In this document: positions 16,773-26,330 of the stretch, one piece after another | Layout: the number at the start of each line of letters is the position of its first letter | Numbering within the stretch: the stretch's first letter is position 1 | Assembly: GCA_963714145.1 (NCBI GenBank) | Contig: OY970235.1 | Coordinates: forward strand, 620,001-684,000 | From: JBBWZH01 sp035544115 | Lineage (GTDB): Bacteria > Actinomycetota > Actinomycetes > Mycobacteriales > CADCTP01 | DNA length: 64,000 nt | Direction of reading: 5' to 3' | The notes under the pieces: model-generated | Seen by the model: the letters and a program-made list of their open reading frames with translations, nothing else | Told to the model about the DNA's origin: nothing | Database searches by the model: none | Program-made: the position numbers and the translations under genes

Positions 16773-18647
16773 ATGGGGCACTACCGCGAGACCTTCGAGC
16801 GCAGCCTGGCCGACCCGGCCGGGTTCTGGGCCGAGGCGGCGACCGCCATCGACTGGGACCAGCCACCGGCCACTGTGCTCGACGGCGCGGCCGCACCGTT
16901 CTACCGCTGGTTCCCCGATGGCACCCTCAACACCTGCTTCAACGCGGTCGACCGGCACGTCGACGCCGGCCGGGGCGAGCAGCTCGCGCTGATCTACGAC
17001 AGCCCGGTGACCGGCACCGGCGCCACCTACACCTACCGCGAGCTGCGGGACGAGGTGGCCCGGTTCGCCGGCGGGCTGCGTGGCCTCGGCGTCGAGCCGG
17101 GCGACCGGGTGGTGATCTACCTGCCGATGGTGCCGGCCGCGCTGGTCGCGATGCTGGCCTGCGCCCGGATCGGCGCGGTGCACTCGGTGGTGTTCGGCGG
17201 GTTCGCCGCGCCCGAGCTGGCGGTGCGGATCGCCGACGCCCGGCCCAAGGTGGTGGTGTCCGCGTCCTGCGGCATCGAGCCGACCCGGGTGGTGCCCTAC
17301 CAGCCGATGCTGACCGCGGCGATCGGGGCGTCCGACCACAAGCCGGACCACTGCGTGATCCTGCAGCGCCCGCAGTGCCCGGCCGACCTGGGCCCGCGCG
17401 ACGTCGACTGGGCCGAGCTGATGGCCGCCGCGACGCCCGCCGGCTGCGTGCCGGTCCAGGCCACCGACCCGCTCTACATCCTCTACACGTCGGGCACCAC
17501 CGGCCGGCCCAAGGGCGTGGTCCGGGACAACGGCGGGCACGCGGTGGCGCTGCGCTGGAGCATGGCCAACGTCTACGACGCGCACCCGGGCGACGTGTTC
17601 TGGGCGGCCAGCGACGTCGGCTGGGTGGTCGGGCACTCCTACATCGTCTACGCGCCGCTGCTCACCGGCTGCACCACCGTGCTGTACGAGGGCAAGCCGG
17701 TCGGCACCCCGGACGCCGGCGCGTTCTGGCGGGTCATCGCCGAGCACCGGGTGAACGTGCTGTTCACCGCGCCGACCGCGTTCCGGGCGATCCGCCGGGA
17801 CGACCCGACCGCGAGCCTGCTGCGCGGCCACGACGTCAGCAGCCTGCGCTACCTGTTCCTGGCCGGCGAGCGGCTCGACCCGGACACCTACCAGTGGGCC
17901 GTCGACACGCTCGGCATCCCGGTGATCGACCACTGGTGGCAGACCGAGACGGGCTGGCCGATCGCCGCGAACCCGATGGGCCTGGAGGCCATGCCGGCCA
18001 GGCCCGGCTCGCCGACGAAGCCGGTGCCCGGCTACGACGTGCGGGTGCTGGACGAGTCCGGCGCCGAGCTGCCGGCCGGCACCGACGGCGCGATCGCGAT
18101 CCGGCTGCCGCTGCCGCCCGGCACGCTGCCCACGCTCTGGCAGGACGACGAGCGGTACGTCGAGTCGTACCTGTCCCGCTACCCGGGCTGGTACCTGACC
18201 GGCGACGGCGGCCACGTGGACCCCGACGGCTACCTGTTCGTGATGGGCCGCACCGACGACGTGATCAACGTGGCCGGGCACCGGCTGTCCACCGGGGCGA
18301 TGGAGGAGGTGCTGGCCGGTCACCCCGCCGTCGCCGAGTGCGCGGTGATCGGCGTGGACGACGCGCTCAAGGGGCAGGTGCCGCGCGGTTTCGTCGTGCT
18401 CAAGGCCGGCGTGCTGGCCGACCCGCAGGCGCTGGCCGCCGAGCTGGTCGCGCTGGTCCGGGCGCGCATCGGCGCGGTCGCCGCGCTCCGCCGGGTGGAC
18501 GTCGTGCCGGCGCTGCCGAAGACCCGCTCCGGCAAGATCCTGCGCAAGACCATGCGTGGCATCGCCGACGGCCGGGACGACCCGGTCCCGTCCACCATCG
18601 AGGACGCCACCGTGCTGGACCGGCTGCGCCCCGTGCTGCGCGGCTAG
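16773..18647 (+). CDS. prpE: Propionyl-CoA synthetase-like acyl-CoA ligase
   Basis: This 624-residue enzyme of the ANL superfamily activates a short-chain acid with ATP and CoA. The ATP-binding loop YILYTSGTTGRPKGVVRD is at about residue 235, WWQTETGWPI at about 390, and YLTGDGGHVD plus GRTDDVINVAGHRLSTG further on. The catalytic lysine is in KTRSGKILRKTMR at about residue 588. The WWQTETGWPI and DNGGHAVAL segments resemble propionyl-CoA rather than acetyl-CoA synthetases, but acetate or butyrate cannot be excluded. ATG at 16773 is chosen because GGAGG lies 5 nt upstream. An in-frame GTG at 16752, with TAGGAT 8 nt before it, is a possible leaderless alternative. Its stop shares CTAG with the stop of the convergent gene. 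Confidence 0.88.
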   Translation: MGHYRETFERSLADPAGFWAEAATAIDWDQPPATVLDGAAAPFYRWFPDGTLNTCFNAVDRHVDAGRGEQLALIYDSPVTGTGATYTYRELRDEVARFAGGLRGLGVEPGDRVVIYLPMVPAALVAMLACARIGAVHSVVFGGFAAPELAVRIADARPKVVVSASCGIEPTRVVPYQPMLTAAIGASDHKPDHCVILQRPQCPADLGPRDVDWAELMAAATPAGCVPVQATDPLYILYTSGTTGRPKGVVRDNGGHAVALRWSMANVYDAHPGDVFWAASDVGWVVGHSYIVYAPLLTGCTTVLYEGKPVGTPDAGAFWRVIAEHRVNVLFTAPTAFRAIRRDDPTASLLRGHDVSSLRYLFLAGERLDPDTYQWAVDTLGIPVIDHWWQTETGWPIAANPMGLEAMPARPGSPTKPVPGYDVRVLDESGAELPAGTDGAIAIRLPLPPGTLPTLWQDDERYVESYLSRYPGWYLTGDGGHVDPDGYLFVMGRTDDVINVAGHRLSTGAMEEVLAGHPAVAECAVIGVDDALKGQVPRGFVVLKAGVLADPQALAAELVALVRARIGAVAALRRVDVVPALPKTRSGKILRKTMRGIADGRDDPVPSTIEDATVLDRLRPVLRG

Positions 18648-20236
18648 GTGCCCTCGCGGCGCCGCCCGGCACGCATGATCCGCCGGAACAGCAGCACCAG
18701 CAGGAACGTGATCAAGACGAACCAGGCGAGCCGGGTGGCGAACACGACGATGCCCATCCACCCACGGCCGGCCCGGACGAGCTGCGCGCCGCCGAAGCCG
18801 CCGGTCCAGGTGCAGGTGATCTCGAACCGGCCGGAGTTCGTGACCAGGTCGTACAGCCGGAGCTTGCCGTTGTCGCCCCGCGGCGCCGCGAACGGGTCCG
18901 GTGCCGGGAGTAGCACCGGGTCGGCGTCACCGTCCCTGGTCGAGCAGGTCAGCGACCCGGGATCGACCCCGGGCACGCCGCGGTCATACGAGTCCGGGTC
19001 GACCTCGACGGTGAGGGCGGTGCCGGGCGGCACCGAGATCCGGGTTGGCTGCCCGGTGAACAGCGACCACGTCGACTGGGTCGCCTGCCCGACCAGGTCG
19101 TCGATGAACCCGAGCGGCAACACCGCGAAGAGCAGCCAGATGATGACCACGCCGACCGTGCCCAGGCACCCCAATCCGGTGATCCGCAACACCGGCCGCC
19201 GCCCCACCGGCCCCGGACCACCCGCCCCGCCTGCCCCGGGGTACGGGCCCCAGACCGGCCCCTGGCCCGGGCCCCGGTCGCCAGCGCCCGGGTCGTACGG
19301 CGCCGGCTCGCCGGGCCGGGGGTACGACTGTGACCAGCCCGGCTGGGTGTAGGGGTCCGGCCCGGCCGGCGGGCCGTACGGGCCGGGTGCGGGCCGGTCC
19401 GGCCCGGCCGGCTCGGCGTACGGCGAGCCGGCGCCCGGTCGGGCGTACGGGTCGGCGGCGGCCTCGGGGTACGGGTTCGACCCGGCCGGCCGGGTGTCCG
19501 GGAAGCCGGGGTACGGGGAGGTGCCGGGGTATGGGGAGGTGCCGGGGTACGGGGAGCCGGCGTCCGGGGCGGTGCCGGGGTACGGCACGCTGCCCGGCGG
19601 CGGCCAGCGGAGGGTGCGCAACCGGCGGATCGCCTCGCCCGCCCCGATGGCCTCGTCGACCTCGGGGGCGTGCCGGACCGGCACCCGGGGGGCGAACCGC
19701 TGCCCGGCGGCGGCCAGCCGGCGGATGTCGAGTCGCCAGCCCTGGATGCGGCGGCTGCGCAACCGCAGCGCGGCGTCCGTCCAGTCCGCGAGCACTCCCG
19801 GCTCGCCGGCTCCGTCGGCCCGCTTGGTGATCACACCGACATGCTGGTTCGCGGTGCGTCCGCCCCGGCTGGACCGCGACCAGCTGCGGTAGTAGACGAC
19901 CGCCTCGATCTCCGCCCAGGGCACCAGCTCCTGCGGCGTGCTGTCGTCGTCCTCGCCCAGGTAGACGCCCGAGCCGTCGACGCCGAGCGCCACCGTGCCA
20001 GCCTGGATCCGCCTGACCGCGCGCCACACCAGCCAGCCGGGGAGGAGGGCGAAGCAGCCGACCAGGAACGTCGCGAACGGGCCGGTGCCGTCCTTGGCGA
20101 CGAACACGAGCAGGGCCACCATCGCGGCGAGGAACACCGCGGGCGCGGCCAGCGCGCGCACGCCGTACCGCACGGTGTAGGCATTCGGATCGGATGGCGC
20201 CCAGACCGGGTCGAACCCGGAATCCCCCATATTCAT
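18644..20236 (-). CDS. Multi-pass membrane protein with Pro-rich loop
   Basis: I do not recognise a specific family for this 530-residue protein. Residues 25-75 contain two transmembrane helices (APAVFLAAMVALLVFVA; FATFLVGCFALLPGWLVW). A cytoplasmic PH-like beta region follows (VDGSGVYLGEDDD, LVPWAEIEAVVYY). A long Pro/Tyr/Gly-rich stretch with YPGTSPYPGTSPYPG repeats spans about 215-345. A third helix (VGVVIIWLLFAVLPLGFI), an extracytoplasmic domain with two cysteines (SLTCSTRDG; FEITCTW) and a last helix (IVVFATRLAWFVLITFLLVL) complete the protein. The start is ATG at 20236 or, two codons on, at 20230. The function is unknown; the order of parts suggests a cell-envelope protein. Confidence 0.75.
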   Translation of the reverse strand: MNMGDSGFDPVWAPSDPNAYTVRYGVRALAAPAVFLAAMVALLVFVAKDGTGPFATFLVGCFALLPGWLVWRAVRRIQAGTVALGVDGSGVYLGEDDDSTPQELVPWAEIEAVVYYRSWSRSSRGGRTANQHVGVITKRADGAGEPGVLADWTDAALRLRSRRIQGWRLDIRRLAAAGQRFAPRVPVRHAPEVDEAIGAGEAIRRLRTLRWPPPGSVPYPGTAPDAGSPYPGTSPYPGTSPYPGFPDTRPAGSNPYPEAAADPYARPGAGSPYAEPAGPDRPAPGPYGPPAGPDPYTQPGWSQSYPRPGEPAPYDPGAGDRGPGQGPVWGPYPGAGGAGGPGPVGRRPVLRITGLGCLGTVGVVIIWLLFAVLPLGFIDDLVGQATQSTWSLFTGQPTRISVPPGTALTVEVDPDSYDRGVPGVDPGSLTCSTRDGDADPVLLPAPDPFAAPRGDNGKLRLYDLVTNSGRFEITCTWTGGFGGAQLVRAGRGWMGIVVFATRLAWFVLITFLLVLLFRRIMRAGRRREGT

Positions 20237-20277
20237 GCAGCAAATGATGCCGGATGAGGCTTTTCGGTTCCGCGCGG

Positions 20278-20391
20278 TCAGTCGCCGCGGCCACCACGGC
20301 GGAACTGGATCACCAGGAACACCAGCAGCGCGGCCAGGCAGAGTACGAAGCCGATGTCGACGAGGGTGCCGAGCGGGCCGTCCACGTTCAC
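20278..20391 (-). CDS. Small single-pass membrane protein
   Basis: A 37-residue protein starts at GTG with GAAGGAG 8 nt upstream, an unusually good ribosome-binding site. It has a short polar N-terminus (VNVDGPLGTLVDIG), one hydrophobic helix (FVLCLAALLVFLVIQF) and the basic end RRGGRGD. It lies 41 bp upstream of the membrane protein ending at 18644 and in the same direction, so the two may be co-transcribed. I do not recognise a family. Confidence 0.55.
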   Translation of the reverse strand: MNVDGPLGTLVDIGFVLCLAALLVFLVIQFRRGGRGD

Positions 20392-20506
20392 GTGTCGCAC
20401 TCCTTCGCCGAGCGGCACCGCCGCCGGCAGTGCCTGGTGGGCGGTGCCCGGTGCCGGCGGTGCCTGGTGCCCAAGTGCGCCGGCGGGTCGCCCTATTGTG
20501 GTCCGG

Positions 20507-20701
20507 GTGAGGTTGTCGGAGTTCTGGGACCGGATGCGGGCGCAGTTCGGCACCGGGTACGCGGAGTCGGTGGCGCGCGACCACGTGCTGCGGCAACTGT
20601 CCGGGCGGACGGTGGAGCAGGCGCTCGCGGCCGGGGTCGAGGCGAAGATGGTCTGGCGGGCGGTGTGCGAGGAGTTCGACGTGCCGTACGCCCGCCGATG
20701 A
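20507..20701 (+). CDS. DUF3046 protein
   Basis: This 64-residue protein (VRLSEFWDRMRAQFGTGYAE...GRTVEQALAAGVEAKMVWRA, ending CEEFDVPYARR) matches the small DUF3046 family almost end to end. In actinobacteria such as Mycobacterium tuberculosis (Rv2738c) it lies just upstream of recA, as here. The biochemical role is unknown. The GTG start gives the usual family length. An 18-bp perfect palindrome, CGGATCGGCGCCGATCCG (20703-20720), follows the stop immediately and may be its terminator. Confidence 0.9.
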   Translation: MRLSEFWDRMRAQFGTGYAESVARDHVLRQLSGRTVEQALAAGVEAKMVWRAVCEEFDVPYARR

Positions 20702-20752
20702 TCGGATCGGCGCCGATCCGGTCCGGCGTGTCGTGGCGTGTCGGCGCCATGA

Positions 20753-20768
20753 TCGAACACTTGTTCGG
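20753..20768 (+). promoter_or_regulatory. LexA (SOS) box of recA
   Basis: TCGAACACTTGTTCGG matches the actinobacterial LexA box TCGAAC-N4-GTTCGA with one change at the last base. It lies 120 bp before the recA ATG, where mycobacterial recA has its LexA-controlled promoter. Two DnaA-box-like 9-mers, CTGTCCACA (20774-20782) and TGATCCACA (20793-20801), follow it. Confidence 0.85.
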
Positions 20769-20888
20769 ATAGCCTGTCCACAGCTCGAACCGTGATCCAC
20801 AAGTTGGGTCGCGGCCGCAGAAATCGTCGGTGGTCCGGCCTAGCGTCAGCCCCAACGTTTCGACGACTCCCGCAGAGGTGGCTTTCCG

Positions 20889-23027
<2,139 letters not shown>

Positions 23028-23028
23028 G

Positions 23029-23859
23029 ATGACCGAGGGTGACGGCCGCCCGGCCCCGATGGCGATACCGCCCCGGGATCGGGGCCGGGCGGCCGCCGAC
23101 TCCGCCGACCAGCCCGGCCCTTCGCCGGCCAGCCCGGCTGAGCCGGGCTGGTCGGCTGAGCCGGGCTGGTCCGGTGAGTCGGGCCGGTCCCGCGGGTCGG
23201 GTCGGTCCGGTGGGTCAGGTCGGTCCGGCGGGGCGGGCGGGGGCCAGCGGCGCGAGGGGGGCCTCTGGGGTCGCCCGGCGGGAGAGCGGCGCCCGGCGGG
23301 AGAGCGGCGGGCGGCGGACCGGGAGGGGATGCCGGGGCATCCGGAGGATCCGCCCGGCGACCCGGAGTCGGTGGCCCGGGCGATCTGCCTGCGGCTGCTC
23401 ACCGGGCAGCCGCGCAGCCGATCCGAGCTGGCGGCGGCGCTGGCCAGACGGGGCGTGCCGGCCGACGCGGCCGAGGCCGTGCTGGGCCGGTTCGCCGAGG
23501 TAGGGCTGATCGACGACCGGGCGTTCGCGGCCGCCTGGGTTGATTCCCGGCACGTCGGCCGCGGGCTCGGCCGGCGGGCGCTGGCCGCCGAACTGCGCCG
23601 CCGCGGCATCGACGACGGCACCGCCGCGGACGCGATCGCCACCCTGGATCCGGGCACCGAAGAGGCCACCGCCCGGGCGCTGGTCCGCCGCAAGCTGCGT
23701 GCCAGCAGCGGGCTGGCGCCCGAGGTACGGGCCCGCCGGGTGGTCGCGATGCTGGCGCGGCGGGGCTACTCGGCCGATCTCAGCCTTCGCTTGCTGCGCG
23801 AGGAATTGGCAGGCAGCGACGAGCTGGTCGACTGTGAACTTGACGTCGAGACGGACTGA
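23029..23859 (+). CDS. recX: RecX regulatory protein
   Basis: RecX binds RecA filaments and limits their growth. The 276-residue protein has the three-helix RecX repeats from about residue 110 on: ICLRLLTGQPRSRSELAAAL, then GLIDDRAFAAAWVDSR, then AVARALVRRKL-like segments (TARALVRRKLRASSG) and ARRGYSADLSLRLLREEL. The first 105 residues are a disordered Pro/Gly/Ser/Arg extension with repeated EPGWS and SGRSGG units, absent in most RecX. The ATG lies 1 bp after the recA stop, so the two are one operon and under SOS control. Translation may be coupled. Confidence 0.9.
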   Translation: MTEGDGRPAPMAIPPRDRGRAAADSADQPGPSPASPAEPGWSAEPGWSGESGRSRGSGRSGGSGRSGGAGGGQRREGGLWGRPAGERRPAGERRAADREGMPGHPEDPPGDPESVARAICLRLLTGQPRSRSELAAALARRGVPADAAEAVLGRFAEVGLIDDRAFAAAWVDSRHVGRGLGRRALAAELRRRGIDDGTAADAIATLDPGTEEATARALVRRKLRASSGLAPEVRARRVVAMLARRGYSADLSLRLLREELAGSDELVDCELDVETD

Positions 23860-24208
23860 GCATTGGCGCCAACCTGGCGGCTTGACCGTTTCGTGACCCA
23901 CGCCTAGCCTCAAGGTCACGAGGAGTCCACCTCGCGTGCGTTCGGGAAGCCCCGTGACGTCGCGACAGACATAGAACACGGAACGACGATCTGCCTCTCG
24001 TCCGCCCTCGGGCGGACGTGTCGTATCGCCACACCGTGCCGACGTCCGGTACGTGCTCGATCGGGCTGATTCTGGCCAACGGCCTGGCGAGATGTCAGTC
24101 GCCGCACGCGGCGACCCGGTCGGCGGCGCGCTGCGCGCGTCGAGGTTCCTCCTCACCGTGTCGTACCCGCGCGCGCATGCGCCGGCCTCACCGGGACGGA
24201 GGTGCTGC
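23860..24208 (+). promoter_or_regulatory. rny promoter and long leader
   Basis: TTGACC (23882-23887) and TAGCCT (23905-23910), separated by exactly 17 bp, form the best sigma-70-type promoter in the window. The transcript would have a leader of about 290 nt before the rny GTG. The leader contains AGGAG followed by a possible 12-codon reading frame (GTG near 23936 to TAG near 23973), and a perfect 9-bp hairpin CGTCCGCCC-TC-GGGCGGACG (23999-24018). This could be an attenuator or RNA-stability element. No known riboswitch is recognised. Confidence 0.5.
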
Positions 24209-26028
24209 GTGCAACAGGTCATCGAGGGGTTGCTGGCCCTGGCGGTCGTTGCGCTGGTCATCCTGGTGGTGCTGCTGTGGCGGCGGCAGCACCCGCATGA
24301 CCTGCCGCTGGGCACGCCGGCGCAGTCCGCCGAGCCGGTCCGGCCGACCGTCGACACCGCGGCCCAGCCGACCGGCGGCGCGGCTCGCCCCGCGTCCCCG
24401 GCCGAGCTGCTCGCCGAGGCCCGGCGGACCGTCGAGCTGGAGCTGTCCTCGATGCGGCTGCACGCGATGCAGCAGGCCGCCGCGGCCAAGGCGGAGGCGG
24501 AGACGGTCGCCTCGATGACCCGCCGGCTGGCCGAGGCCGAGGCCGCCACCACCCGGCGGGTCGCGCAGAGCCAGGCTGAGACCACCCGCGGCGCGCTGAA
24601 GGCCGAAGCGGAGAACACCCGCCGGCAGGCCGAGCTGGACGCGTCCACCGTGCTGCTGGACGCCCGCCGCCAGGCCGAGCGCGAGGCCAGCGAGATCACC
24701 GACGGCGCCCGCGCGCTGAAGCTGGACGTGGAGCGCCGCGAGGGCCGGCTGGTCGAGCGGGAGGAGCGCCTCGACGGCGAGGCCCGCCGGCTGGTGCTGC
24801 GCGACCAGGAGCTGACCGACACCGAGCGGCGGCTGGCCACCGCGGGGGCCGAGCTGGACGCCAGAGTCGGCGAGCATGAGCTGGAGCTGGAGCGGATCGC
24901 CGGCCTCACCGCCGCGGACGCCAAGACCGAGCTGCTGCGCGCGATCGAGGCACAGGCCCAGCGGGACGCCGCGATCATCGTCCGGGACATCGAGGCCGAG
25001 GCCCGGGAGCACGGGCGAGGGCCGGGCCCGGCGGATCGTGGTGGACGCGATCCAGCGGGTCGCCAGCGAGCAGACCGCGGAGAGCGTGGTCAGCGTGCTG
25101 CACCTGCCCAGCGACGAGATGAAGGGCCGGATCATCGGCCGTGAGGGCCGCAACATCCGGGCGTTCGAGTCGGTCACCGGGGTCAATCTGATCATCGACG
25201 ACACGCCCGAGGCGGTGCTGCTGTCCTGCTTCGACCCGGTGCGCCGTGAGATCGGCCGGCTCACGCTGGAGAAGCTGGTGCTGGACGGCCGGATCCACCC
25301 GCACCGGATCGAGGAGGTGCTACGAGCAGCAGCAAGGAGCGAGGTCGAGCGGCTCTGCCACCGCGCCGCCGAGGACGCCCTGGTCGAGGTCGGCATCACC
25401 GACATGCACCCGGAGCTGGTCGACGCTGCTCGGCCGGCTGCGCTACCGCACCTCGTACGGGCAGAACGTGCTCAAGCACCTGGTCGAGACCGCGCACATC
25501 GCCGGCGATCATGGCCGCCGAGCTGGGCCTGGACCCGGCCGTGATCAAGCGCGGCGCGTTCCTGCACGACATCGGCAAGGCGCTCACCCACGAGGTGGAG
25601 GGCAGCCACGCGCTGATCGGCGCGGACCTGGCCCGCCGCTACGGCGAGAGCGAGGAGGTGGTGCACGCGATCGAGGCGCACCACAACGAGGTGCCGCCGC
25701 AGACCATCGAGGCGGTCCTGACCCAGGCCGCCGACGCCTGCTCCGGCGGCCGTCCCGGCGCCCGCCGGGAGAGCCTGGAGGCCTACGTCAAGCGGCTGGA
25801 GCGGATCGAGGAGATCGCCAGCACGCAAGGCCGGCGTGGACAAGGTGTTCGCCATGCAGGCCGGCCGCGAGGTGCGGGTGATGGTCGCACCGGACGAGAT
25901 CGACGACATCGGCGCCGCAGTTGCTGGCCCGCGACGTGGCCAAGCAGATCGAGGAGGAGCTGACCTACCCGGGCCAGATCCGGGTCACCGTGGTGCGTGA
26001 ATCCCGGGCGACCGAAATCGCCAAGTAG
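24209..26028 (+). pseudogene. rny: Ribonuclease Y gene disrupted by about eight single-base insertions
   Basis: RNase Y is a membrane-anchored endoribonuclease. The first 800 bp are intact: GTG start with GGAGGTG 6 nt upstream, a membrane helix (LLALAVVALVILVVLLW), and a long coiled coil (AEAEAATTRRVAQSQAETTR). The KH domain (MKGRIIGREGRNIRAFESVT) and HD domain (FLHDIGKALTHEVEGSH, EAHHNEVPPQTIEAV) follow, but in different frames. Alignment to the family by eye needs removal of one base at each of: 25013-25015, 25320, 25330, 25337, 25423, 25507, 25826 and 25922. The corrected length, 1,812 bp, is exactly 604 codons, ending VVRESRATEIAK. All changes are insertions. As written, the protein would stop soon after the coiled coil. 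Sequencing error in this stretch is a serious alternative to true decay. Confidence 0.85.
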
Positions 26029-26330
26029 CGATCGGCGGGCGGTAGCGGCAGCGGCACCGGGGGGCGTCCGGGGTCACGGGACAGTGCCCGGGGCGGCTGC
26101 TGACCGTGGCGGCGGGACGGTGTCCGGCACCGGTCCCACCTCCACGACCAGCCTCGCGCTTGCCCCCCCGATGACCGGGCTCCGGAGCGATCCGGACCCG
26201 CAAGCGCGGGGATCGGACCCCGCGGTAGTCACAGCCATCTGTGACCCTTACCGACGCCGCCGCGGGGAACATCCCTGACCTCCGTGATTTGTCCGTCCGG
26301 GTCAGCTCACATCGGCCCGGCCGGCCGGCT
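26029..26330. other. Gap between rny and the LuxR regulator
   Basis: I see no gene or convincing promoter here. The frame of the regulator is open back to a GTG at 26241, so the last 90 bases may be coding if that start is used. No T-rich terminator follows rny. Confidence 0.4.

Noticed and set aside
24209..26028. Programmed ribosomal frameshifting to explain rny
   Set aside because: At least five separate net frame changes at sites with no slippery sequence cannot be programmed shifts. Insertions by mutation or sequencing error fit better.
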